A DNA stretch of 42,580 bases from positions 1 through 42,580 of IMG/VR virus record IMGVR_UViG_3300031857_000421. One strand, written 5' to 3'. Position numbers and translations under genes: made by a program. Position 1 is the first letter of the stretch. Each line of letters begins with the position of its first letter. Origin of the DNA: a virus. Of the stretch, positions 1 through 6,146 are shown in pieces. Below the pieces are notes generated by a model. That model did no database searches and was not told where the DNA came from. It saw only the letters and a list, made by a program, of their open reading frames with translations.

Positions 1-166
1 CATGACCACGACGGATCAAGTGCAGTGGTGGTGCGCTGGTGAACTCTACACGCGGCTCCAAAGGGCCAAGCGCAAGATCGAGGACTTGGAGGCGAACGTC
101 CCTGCTCTGGCAGCAAGCCTGGCGGAAAACTCAAACCAAGCGACTGATACCCAAGATGAAAACTGA
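1..166 (+). CDS. 3' end of a small phage protein (left copy), truncated by the window edge
   Basis: The open frame enters the window at base 2 and stops at 164-166, so only the last ~54 residues are visible. Bases 1-98 are identical to 41836-41933, inside the complete gene at 41579-41989, so this is the C-terminal part of a second copy of that gene. After base 98 the two copies differ. This one ends in an acidic, Asn/Gln-rich tail, whereas the right copy is fused in frame to another gene's tail. The shared part contains a Trp-Trp-Cys segment and a basic, probably helical stretch. I do not recognise the family. The stop overlaps the next gene's start by 11 bases. Confidence 0.6.
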   Translation, partial: MTTTDQVQWWCAGELYTRLQRAKRKIEDLEANVPALAASLAENSNQATDTQDEN

Positions 167-467
167 CCCGATACTCCAAGAAGCTGGCGAAGCTTGCCAG
201 CAGCAGGCTTGTTCGGCTTCTGCTCGCCGTCATGCCGACAATGTGTGGTGCATTGTGTATGCGGAACATAGTGCGCGATACCAGCATGAGGTAAAATGCA
301 CAGGCGCGGCGTGCGACTACTTCGAGGCCAAGCGCAAAGTCGTGGATGCACAAGCTTTAGCCGACCCAAGAGTGATCGACGCAAACCGGCTGGCCTATGG
401 TGAGCCGAACGGCATGGATGAGAGGGCGCGAAGCTCGACATCCTCAACCACTCACAGCACACTATGA
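156..467 (+). CDS. hypothetical protein, 103 aa, present only in the left copy of the duplicated block
   Basis: The start at 156 overlaps the stop of the preceding gene, and the end overlaps the next start as ATGA (464-467); this compact coupling is typical of the whole window. The product is Cys-rich in its first half, with Cys residues near 14, 19, 32, 48 and 53, and may bind metal, but no family is recognised. Its last 19 residues are the same as the C-terminus of the 41579-41989 product. In that right copy a 313-bp segment (99-411 here) is missing, so the N-terminus of the upstream gene is joined to the C-terminus of this one. A longer reading from 39 would overlap the upstream gene heavily and is less likely. 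Confidence 0.55.
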   Translation: MKTDPILQEAGEACQQQACSASARRHADNVWCIVYAEHSARYQHEVKCTGAACDYFEAKRKVVDAQALADPRVIDANRLAYGEPNGMDERARSSTSSTTHSTL

Positions 468-757
468 GCGATCTTCCTCCATCCAATTGTTCTGCCTGCC
501 CTCAGTGCCGAGGGTTTAAGATCATTCTGAACTTCCACGGGCAGAGCTTGGGGCAATGCGATATGTGTGAAGGTGCTGGCATCATGCCTGAGTGCGTTAA
601 CAGGTGGCACGCCTATGGCCAAAGGCTCAAGGCTGAGCGCATCTTTCGAGGAATGACACTTCGAGCGGCAGCTAGGCGTCTTGGTATAGACGCCTCCAAT
701 TTGTCCAAGATGGAACGGGGAATGATCGCGCCTCGTTGTCTTTGGCAGAACGCATAA
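464..757 (+). CDS. zinc-ribbon plus XRE-type HTH regulator (left copy)
   Basis: This 97-residue protein has two parts. Residues ~9-40 carry a Cys-x-x-Cys-x-x-Cys cluster and a second Cys-x-x-Cys followed by Gly-rich residues, resembling a DnaJ-like CxxCxGxG zinc finger. Residues ~50-90 form a Cro/C1-type helix-turn-helix (basic RLKAER, then TLRAAARRLGI, then NLSKMERG). It is probably a small DNA-binding regulator of phage genes. It has a paralogue at 41986-42345 that is ~93% identical in DNA, but the two diverge completely after GAACG at 748-752. Here the protein ends two codons later; the paralogue has a 23-residue extension. The methyltransferase gene starts 4 bases downstream. Confidence 0.75.
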   Translation: MSDLPPSNCSACPQCRGFKIILNFHGQSLGQCDMCEGAGIMPECVNRWHAYGQRLKAERIFRGMTLRAAARRLGIDASNLSKMERGMIAPRCLWQNA

Positions 758-761
758 GGTC

Positions 762-1469
762 ATGGACGCGGCACCCTTCCAGCTTGAAATCACGACAGAC
801 GCGCCCGCCGCGTTCCATGCACCGTCTTGTTCTGGGTCTTTGGATCTGCGGCTTGGGGACTGCATGGAGGGAATGAAAACCTTCCCCGATGGTCACTTCG
901 ATCTGGCGATTGTCGATCCGCCCTACGGCATCGGCGAGGACGGCGGGAAGTTCCGTGGGCGCAAAGGCCAAGGGCATCGGGTGCTGCCGAAAAAGGGATG
1001 GGACAAAGAGCCGCCGCCACCGGAATACTTCGAGGAACTCCGCCGCGTGTCGAAGCATCAAATCATCTGGGGCGGAAACTACTTCCCACTTCCGCCGTCG
1101 CGCTGCTGGCTGTTCTGGGACAAGCTCATGGGCGGCGACTTCGCAGACGGAGAACTCGCATGGACGAGCCTGGATCGCGTGGTGAAAAAGTTCACGAAGT
1201 GCAACAAGGATCACGGACACATCCACCCGACGCAGAAACCCGTGGCGCTCTACAAGTGGACGCTGGCCAACTTCGCCGCGCCGGGGATGCGGGTGCTGGA
1301 TACGCACATGGGAAGTGGAAGCATCGCCATCGCCTGCCACTACGCCGGAATCCACCTAACGGCATTCGAGATCGACCCCGACTACTTCCACGCGGCAAAA
1401 GCCCGCATCGCTCGTGAAACGTCGCAGGCGGAACTCTTCTCTCCCCAGAACAAGAATTATCCAGACTGA
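762..1469 (+). CDS. DNA methyltransferase, N4-cytosine/N6-adenine type (DPPY family)
   Basis: This 235-residue AdoMet-dependent DNA methylase has the catalytic DPPY motif at residues 52-55 and the AdoMet-binding motif (DTHMGSGS, equivalent to FxGxG) at 180-187. DPPY precedes the AdoMet motif, as in the beta-class/N6_N4_Mtase fold (PF01555), and TQKP with downstream VALYKW is typical of the family. No large target-recognition domain is evident and no restriction partner is nearby, so it is likely a solitary phage enzyme that modifies phage DNA. The first ~26 residues lie outside the domain and match the N-terminus of the TGT-like protein encoded at 32300-31539. The 3' end runs into a repeat that also follows that gene. 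The start is supported by this shared leader. Confidence 0.88.
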   Translation: MDAAPFQLEITTDAPAAFHAPSCSGSLDLRLGDCMEGMKTFPDGHFDLAIVDPPYGIGEDGGKFRGRKGQGHRVLPKKGWDKEPPPPEYFEELRRVSKHQIIWGGNYFPLPPSRCWLFWDKLMGGDFADGELAWTSLDRVVKKFTKCNKDHGHIHPTQKPVALYKWTLANFAAPGMRVLDTHMGSGSIAIACHYAGIHLTAFEIDPDYFHAAKARIARETSQAELFSPQNKNYPD

Positions 1470-1505
1470 CTTTTCCGCTCAACACCTGCAAAACCGGAAA
1501 TATTC
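1448..1505 (+). repeat. cassette-border repeat, copy 1 (between methyltransferase and intI-like gene)
   Basis: This ~58-bp block starts in the last methyltransferase codons (NKNYPD) and runs to 9 bases before the recombinase ATG. It matches the minus strand of 31478-31536, the region just after the TGT-like gene, with roughly 80% identity by eye, including CAAAACCGGAAA. In this copy the palindrome seen in copy 2 is imperfect (TTTCCGCTC opposite AACCGGAAA). Its place next to an IntI-type gene is where an integron attI would lie, but I see no clear attI/attC consensus. Confidence 0.6.
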
Positions 1506-1513
1506 TAAAACTT

Positions 1514-2518
1514 ATGAACCTGCGTGATACACTGGAACAAGTTCGGCTGACGTGCCGCATGCGGCGGTTGTCGAGGCACACGGAAGAGTCTTATGCTGGG
1601 TGGATCGTGCGGTTTGCCAGGCATGTAGCCAGCAGGGCGGAAGAGTCACGGGAGGAGCGGGTGCGGAGTTTTCTCGAGCAGATGGCCCCGTGTTGCTCGG
1701 CATCGACGCAAAACCAGGCTTTGAATGCCATCGTGTTCTTTTACCGCGATGTGCTGCGGCAGCCGCTGGGTGATCTGGGGAAGTGGGCGCGGGCGAAACG
1801 GCCGGCACGGCTGCCGTCGTGGCTGAGTCCTGACGAGATGCGGCGTTTGTTCGATGCGATGACACCGGGGCCGCGACTGATGGCGCAGGTGGCGTATGGC
1901 AGCGGCGTGAGACTGGCGGAACTGCTGGCGCTGCGGGTGAAGGACATCGACCTCGATGCGTGCCTCATCACGGTGCGCGGCGGCAAGGGTGACAAAGACC
2001 GTGTGACATGCCTGCCTCGCTCGCTGGTGTTCACGTTGCGGGCGCATTTGGAGCGCATTCGGTTGCTTTACGATGCCGACCGCCAGGCGGGGGCGATGCC
2101 GGTGTATCTGCCGGACCAACTGGAGCGCAAATATCCAAACGCAGGCCGTGAGTGGCCGTGGTTTTGGCTGTGGCCTGCGGCGAATGAAAGCACCGATCCA
2201 CGCAGCGGCATCGTGCGCAGGCATCACATCCATGAGGACACGCTGGGCAAGGCGCTGAAGAATGCCCGCCGTCGCTGCGGACTGAGCAAACGAGTCACGG
2301 CGCACACGCTGCGTCATAGCTTTGCCACGAACTTGCTGGCGAACGGCGCGAGTATTACTCAGGTGCAGGAATTGCTCGGGCACAGCAGCGTGGAAACGAC
2401 GCAAATTTACACGCACTGCATTCCGCAGTTTGCCCGCAGCATCACGAGTCCGATGGACACGCTGCCGCAACCTGAGAATGTCGTGCCGTTTGAAGCGCAA
2501 GCAAGGAGGGCGGCATGA
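1514..2518 (+). CDS. integron-integrase-like (IntI-type) tyrosine recombinase
   Basis: This 334-residue site-specific recombinase has a SAM-like core-binding domain (~residues 5-100) and a catalytic domain. Active-site residues are visible: R133 (GSGVRLAE), a Lys in GKGDKDR, H264-xx-R267 (HTLRH), H290 (LLGH) and Tyr299. Two features point to the IntI branch rather than an ordinary phage integrase: the extra segment around residues 196-224 (LERKYPNAG..EW.W..WPA) and the following DPRSG..RRHH. IntI enzymes recombine attI and hairpin attC sites. The gene end overlaps the next gene (2515) by ATGA, so it is translated together with the terminase genes, an odd place for a recombinase. The upstream border block is shared with a distant locus. 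Confidence 0.85.
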   Translation: MNLRDTLEQVRLTCRMRRLSRHTEESYAGWIVRFARHVASRAEESREERVRSFLEQMAPCCSASTQNQALNAIVFFYRDVLRQPLGDLGKWARAKRPARLPSWLSPDEMRRLFDAMTPGPRLMAQVAYGSGVRLAELLALRVKDIDLDACLITVRGGKGDKDRVTCLPRSLVFTLRAHLERIRLLYDADRQAGAMPVYLPDQLERKYPNAGREWPWFWLWPAANESTDPRSGIVRRHHIHEDTLGKALKNARRRCGLSKRVTAHTLRHSFATNLLANGASITQVQELLGHSSVETTQIYTHCIPQFARSITSPMDTLPQPENVVPFEAQARRAA

Positions 2519-3138
2519 GTGAGCTGGTGACAACGGAACTGGGGCTGGCGGTGCCGCCGAAACCTGCGGAGGCGTGGCGGGAGCACACGACGGAGCGGTG
2601 GCGTGAACGTGACCCGGAAGGGTATGAGTTCGCGTTGTATCTGGTGCGCGAGCTGGGGCTCACGAACAAATCGAAGATCGAGGGCATGGTGAGCCAGCAT
2701 CGCCAGGCGCGAGGACTGGACGGCATTTCACGCAACAGCATCATCGCGTTGTTCAACGACACGCGGGAGTTCAAACCCGGAGAGATTGACGAGATCATCC
2801 GGCGACGCTCGGCGCTGCTGACGGCGGATGCGCTCGACAAGGTGGAGGAGCTGCTTTACTCCGCGAAGGCCGCGAAGGACTTGGGCGCGGCGAGCATGGC
2901 GCTGACGGCGGTTTACAACGTCAAGCAACTTAGCAGCGGCGGCGCGACTCGGATTAGCGGGAACACGCAAGACAGCGCAAAAGCGAAGACGTTTGATGAC
3001 TTCGTGAAGATGGCGCAGGAGCGCATGAAGCTGAAGGAAGCTGAAAGGGTGACGGAGGTGGAGGTGGTGCCGGTGAAGGAATGTGAAACTGAAGCGGGCA
3101 GGAGTGCCCGCGCTCCTCTCCAAAACAAAACTCTATGA
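2515..3138 (+). CDS. putative terminase small subunit
   Basis: The function is assigned mainly by position, directly upstream of and ATGA-coupled to the large terminase gene. The 207-residue product is mostly helical. Residues ~40-80 (LVRELGLTNKSKIEGMVSQ and the following basic stretch) could form the helix-turn-helix DNA-binding part of a small terminase. The middle (~90-140) is helical and suited to oligomerisation, and the tail is charged. The last ~15 codons lie on a palindromic repeat (3094-3116), so the C-terminus (ETEAGRSARAPLQNKTL) is probably repeat-derived rather than part of the fold. The gene is coupled to the recombinase upstream. Family membership is not directly evident from motifs. 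Confidence 0.55.
   Translation: MSELVTTELGLAVPPKPAEAWREHTTERWRERDPEGYEFALYLVRELGLTNKSKIEGMVSQHRQARGLDGISRNSIIALFNDTREFKPGEIDEIIRRRSALLTADALDKVEELLYSAKAAKDLGAASMALTAVYNVKQLSSGGATRISGNTQDSAKAKTFDDFVKMAQERMKLKEAERVTEVEVVPVKECETEAGRSARAPLQNKTL
3094..3116 (+). repeat. REP-like palindrome, copy 1
   Basis: Perfect 7-bp arms GCGGGCA (3094-3100) and TGCCCGC (3105-3111) flank the loop GGAG, followed by GCTCC. Related hairpins with changed but still paired arms occur at 14363-14385 (+) and 22827-22849 (-). It sits inside the last codons of the putative small terminase gene. Confidence 0.7.
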
Positions 3139-5120
3139 GCACGGACGAAACCAGAATGGCGTTTGAACTGCTGGCGGAGACGCAGCGGCCGCATGGGATG
3201 CTGGCGGCGTTGTCGGCGGATGAACTCATGGCGCTGGGGCCGGAGGATGCGATGCGCGCGGTGCAGGCGCGGGAGGAACGCATTCGGGAAGCGGCGGATG
3301 ATCCGTTCAATCACGGCTGGTTCTTCCGCTCATGGGATGACATTCTGTGGGAAACGTGCCGCCTGCGTGTGGCGAATCCGGGCGTGCCCTGCACGATGGG
3401 CGTCGGCGGCTCGAATGGCTCCGGCAAGACGCAAGCCCTGGCGCGGTTCTACACGCTGGCGATGGAGCAATGCACGCCGGACATGCCGGAGCATCAACGC
3501 ACGTTTTGGACGTTCAGCTACGACGACGATAAGAGCGCCGAGGTGGTGGAGGCGGCGATTCGGTTCTGGCAGCCGAACGAATACAAGACCGAGACGGGCC
3601 GCCTCAAGAAGATGGCGAACCAGAAAATGGCCTATGATCGCGCAGGCGGTTTCACGAACAACGAGTGCGCGGTGATGAGCGGGGCGGTGTGCCGGTTCAA
3701 GACCTGGGCGCAGGACATCGGCAAGCTGGAAGGTCCGCGCCCCACGACGGCCTGGGCGGATGAAAGCGTGCCGGTGATGGTGCTGGAGGCGGTGGAAAAC
3801 CGCCTGCTGACGGCGGCGGAGTTCACGCATGAAATGATGCCGAAGTGGAAGGAACTGCTGGCGCAGAAGGAGCGTGACCCGGAGCTTTGGTTTCCGCGTG
3901 AGCTGATCGGCCGCCTGATGGTGGCGATGCAGTTCGTCACCTACACCTTCCGCGACGGTTACACGGAGACGGTGCGCTGGTTCATGGACAAGGCGGTGAC
4001 GATGAAGGAGATCGAGGCCGATCCCGAGCTGCTGCCGCGTTGCGACGATCAGGGCCGTGTGCTCGGTGGCGAGAAACTGCCGTGCGTGGTGCATTGCGCC
4101 ATGCCGACGCGGCGCTTTGTGTGGATCTATGCGTGGCAGAATCCGCTCGGTGGCAACTGGGAGGGCATGAAAAAGGCCGAACTCAAAAGCCCGCGAGCGA
4201 AGAAACTTTGGAAATGCTACGGCATCGCCGAGGGCACGGCGGATTCACCGTTTCCGAACTTCAACGTGCAGGTGCATGTGCGTCCGGTTCCGGCCTGGCT
4301 GCCGCCGTATGAGATGGGAACGTGGTGGATGTCGCAAGACCCGAACGCCAGCGGCGGGCGTGCGTGGTTTCAATTGTGGGCGTTTGTGCTGGGTGAGGCG
4401 TTTGGCAAGATGCACCCCGGTGACATTCTCATCGCGCACGAATACCCGCAGACGAACGACATCGTGAGCGTGCCGGGCGCGGCGATCTACACGGGCGAGG
4501 ACTGCGAATGGGCGCAGACGGGCGGCAAGAACGGGCTGGGTGTCAAAGGCAACGCGCAGAAGCAATGGCCCTGCGGCTATGCGTTCCGCGCCGCTGAGAT
4601 CCGGCGCATCGAGGCGAAACTGGCGGACTGGCAGGGCGTCAAGGACATGCGCGGCAAGTTTGAGCGCAGCATGCTCGACCTCTACGGCCGCCGCATTTCC
4701 GACAGCCGAAGCACGAACACGCAGGTGGAAGGCCAGGAGGAAAGCAAAACCATCATCGAATGGATGGAGGAAAATGATCTGTATTTCAGCCAGGCGGGCG
4801 GGAATGCGGCGGCGGACAACGTGCTGAGCGGTGAGCAGAACATCAACAGCATGCTCATGTGGGATCGTGAGCGCGGCATCATCCAGCCAAACGGCTGGAT
4901 TGAGTTCGATCCTCAGCACGGGCGCGGCCCCGGCCTGTGGATCGCGCAGCATTGCACGAACCTCATCGGCGCGTTGCAGAATTATCCGGGCTACGCGGTG
5001 AGCGGCAGCAGCGGCAGCGCGTGGAAAGACCCGATTGATACCCTGCGCATTTTGCTGGCGGCGCAACCTGTGCATGTGGACCGGCAGCGGCAGGGATGGC
5101 AGGGGGGGGGGAGTTTTTGA
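3135..5120 (+). CDS. terL: terminase large subunit (DNA packaging ATPase/nuclease)
   Basis: This 661-residue packaging motor drives DNA into the prohead through the portal and cuts concatemers. Walker A is at residues 91-99 (GGSNGSGKT) and Walker B at ~204-210 (TTAWADE). The C-terminal half has the RNase H-like nuclease pattern: an Asp in MSQDPNASGG after two Trp residues, and a late Asp in WKDPIDTLR. The length is at the upper end for the family but complete. It is ATGA-coupled to the preceding gene. The last codons contain a run of ten G (5102-5111). A -1 slip there would enter the frame of the following gene, which is open from 5096 to 5455. The normal stop comes three codons after the run. 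Confidence 0.9.
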   Translation: MSTDETRMAFELLAETQRPHGMLAALSADELMALGPEDAMRAVQAREERIREAADDPFNHGWFFRSWDDILWETCRLRVANPGVPCTMGVGGSNGSGKTQALARFYTLAMEQCTPDMPEHQRTFWTFSYDDDKSAEVVEAAIRFWQPNEYKTETGRLKKMANQKMAYDRAGGFTNNECAVMSGAVCRFKTWAQDIGKLEGPRPTTAWADESVPVMVLEAVENRLLTAAEFTHEMMPKWKELLAQKERDPELWFPRELIGRLMVAMQFVTYTFRDGYTETVRWFMDKAVTMKEIEADPELLPRCDDQGRVLGGEKLPCVVHCAMPTRRFVWIYAWQNPLGGNWEGMKKAELKSPRAKKLWKCYGIAEGTADSPFPNFNVQVHVRPVPAWLPPYEMGTWWMSQDPNASGGRAWFQLWAFVLGEAFGKMHPGDILIAHEYPQTNDIVSVPGAAIYTGEDCEWAQTGGKNGLGVKGNAQKQWPCGYAFRAAEIRRIEAKLADWQGVKDMRGKFERSMLDLYGRRISDSRSTNTQVEGQEESKTIIEWMEENDLYFSQAGGNAAADNVLSGEQNINSMLMWDRERGIIQPNGWIEFDPQHGRGPGLWIAQHCTNLIGALQNYPGYAVSGSSGSAWKDPIDTLRILLAAQPVHVDRQRQGWQGGGSF

Positions 5121-5179
5121 ATGACGAAATCAGAATGAGGAATGACGAAAAGCAGCAACCAACAACAACACACAACACG
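5114..5179 (+). repeat. low-complexity ATGACGAA-type repeat and leader
   Basis: The gap between the terminase stop and the next start holds repeated words of the GAATGACGAAA and AATGAGGAATGACGAAAA type, then a CAACAACA-rich stretch. The same words recur at 17070-17110 (inverted), 23161-23200 and 25497-25535. It looks like a mobile or slippage-prone host-type filler rather than a promoter. Confidence 0.6.
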
Positions 5180-5455
5180 ATGAAAGACACTTGGGAATAC
5201 TGTCAGCATGATGTGAACTGGCCGAAGGTGGCCGGGGAGTCGGTGGATCTGCCGCAGCAGTGGCATGCGCTGGAGCTGGGGCAAAATGGGTGGGAACTGG
5301 TTTCCACGGTAAGGACGCCGAGCGGCACGGTGAGCAGTTTGTTCAAGCGGCGGGTGGCAGACTGCAAGGCGGCCATGGTTCCTGCCGGTGAAACGGTGAA
5401 AACCGGCACGGCGGAAGCCGCGCCCTCCGTGAAGAAAGGAGGGCGCAAGGCATGA
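5180..5455 (+). CDS. small DUF4177-like protein
   Basis: The product is 91 residues from the ATG at 5180. The pattern WEY near the N-terminus, then LGQNGWELVS and a later FKRR, resembles the small DUF4177 fold (GxxGWELV followed by an aromatic-basic strand); the function of that family is unknown. The tail is basic (KKGGRKA). In the same frame the reading is open back to 5096, through the low-complexity repeat and the G10 run of the terminase gene. I prefer 5180 because the sequence before it is repeat. Its stop overlaps the next gene by ATGA (5452-5455), with an AAAGGAGGG ribosome-binding site just upstream of that next start. Confidence 0.65.
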   Translation: MKDTWEYCQHDVNWPKVAGESVDLPQQWHALELGQNGWELVSTVRTPSGTVSSLFKRRVADCKAAMVPAGETVKTGTAEAAPSVKKGGRKA

Positions 5456-5721
5456 GTGCGATCACGTTACGCGACTTTGAGCGGGAGATTCGCACGCTCA
5501 TCCGCAGCCGGCATGGGATCGCTATTAGCCTGACCTATGAGCAGGTGAAGGGGCTTCTCAAAGCATCGAACCTCTCGCACGGCGATGCGTTCATGCGGAA
5601 GATCCGGGACAACGGCATGCTGCGACCGCTGCCCGCGCCGCCTGTGGCCGGTCATGCGCGGTATGGCGTGGATGCGGTGGTGCGTTTGATTGTGAACCTG
5701 AACGGAGGCTCGATGAACTGA
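5452..5721 (+). CDS. hypothetical protein, 89 aa, possible DNA-binding fold
   Basis: ATGA-coupled to the previous gene and preceded by a good GGAGG-type site. The product is basic and mixed alpha/beta. A segment around residues 25-60 (LTYEQVKGLLKASNLSHGDAF, then a basic helix) could be a winged or simple helix-turn-helix, followed by a Pro-rich turn and RYGVDAVVRLI, a pattern seen in small excisionase-like binders. No confident family. It lies among packaging and head genes and ends one base before the next start at 5723. Confidence 0.55.
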   Translation: MSAITLRDFEREIRTLIRSRHGIAISLTYEQVKGLLKASNLSHGDAFMRKIRDNGMLRPLPAPPVAGHARYGVDAVVRLIVNLNGGSMN

Positions 5722-5722
5722 C

Positions 5723-6076
5723 ATGTCCGCGAAACGCAAACCGACGACGAAACCCGCCGCACTGCCGCTGGTGGTGAATCTGGCGGAGATGGGACGAAAG
5801 CCGGAATGGGCGGCAGTGACGGGAGCGTTCGCCAGCCTGCCGGAAAGCACGCGGCATGTGCTGCTGCACTGGCTGGCTTTCCATCTGGGCAGCGCCAGAA
5901 CGGACCATGAGAGCGATCCGCTGGCTCCGGCGAGTTACCGGGATCACTGCTGCGGGCGGGCTACGACAGCAAACCAACTGCTGGCGGAGGCGCGGGCGCT
6001 CATGCTCGGACAGCCGGAGGCGGTGAGCCGTGCGCTGAAGGTGTATTTCGGCGCGGGCAAAGAAGAGCAGGAATGA
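5723..6076 (+). CDS. hypothetical protein, 117 aa
   Basis: The start at 5723 follows the previous stop by one base. The N-terminus is basic (SAKRKPTTKP). The middle has a hydrophobic helical part (STRHVLLHWLAFHLGS) and two Cys in HCCGRA. No signal peptide is seen and the family is not recognised. It precedes the scaffold and capsid genes, so a role in head assembly is possible but unproven. Its stop is immediately followed by a 20-bp sequence that recurs exactly at 11997-12016. Confidence 0.55.
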   Translation: MSAKRKPTTKPAALPLVVNLAEMGRKPEWAAVTGAFASLPESTRHVLLHWLAFHLGSARTDHESDPLAPASYRDHCCGRATTANQLLAEARALMLGQPEAVSRALKVYFGAGKEEQE

Positions 6077-6106
6077 TTTTCTGTTTGCCGCTGTTTGCGA
6101 CAGCGG
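6077..6106 (+). promoter_or_regulatory. exact 20-bp intergenic repeat, copy 1, with hairpin
   Basis: TTTTCTGTTTGCCGCTGTTT at 6077-6096 is repeated exactly at 11997-12016. Here it overlaps a hairpin, CCGCTGT (6088-6094) with ACAGCGG (6100-6106) and loop TTGCG. Both copies lie just after a stop codon and 50-58 bases before the next start in the late operon. This suggests a shared late control or RNA-processing element. The function is inferred. Confidence 0.45.
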
Positions 6107-6146
6107 GCGGTAGCCGTGGCGCGGGCGGTGGTGGCATGCTGCGGGC

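Larger units (their letters stand above)
1..752 (+). repeat. left copy of the duplicated small-gene block
   Basis: Bases 1-98 equal 41836-41933, and 406-752 correspond to 41928-42274. The match is exact through about 474 and then falls to ~93% through the HTH gene. A 313-bp segment (99-411) exists only in this copy and is bounded by the hexamer CGAACG at 93-98 and 406-411. The copies part company after GAACG (748-752; 42270-42274). Because the sequences differ, this is not a simple redundant contig end. It is either a true duplication or two strain variants joined in assembly. Confidence 0.8.

Noticed and set aside
1-98. Direct terminal repeat of a phage genome or simple contig overlap
   Set aside because: Homology continues beyond base 98 with a 313-bp indel and ~7% divergence, unlike an exact terminal redundancy.
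1448-1505. Classical integron attI/attC site
   Set aside because: The repeat is short and lacks clear paired RYYYAAC and GTTRRRY cores, and no cassette array follows. Kept only as a border repeat.
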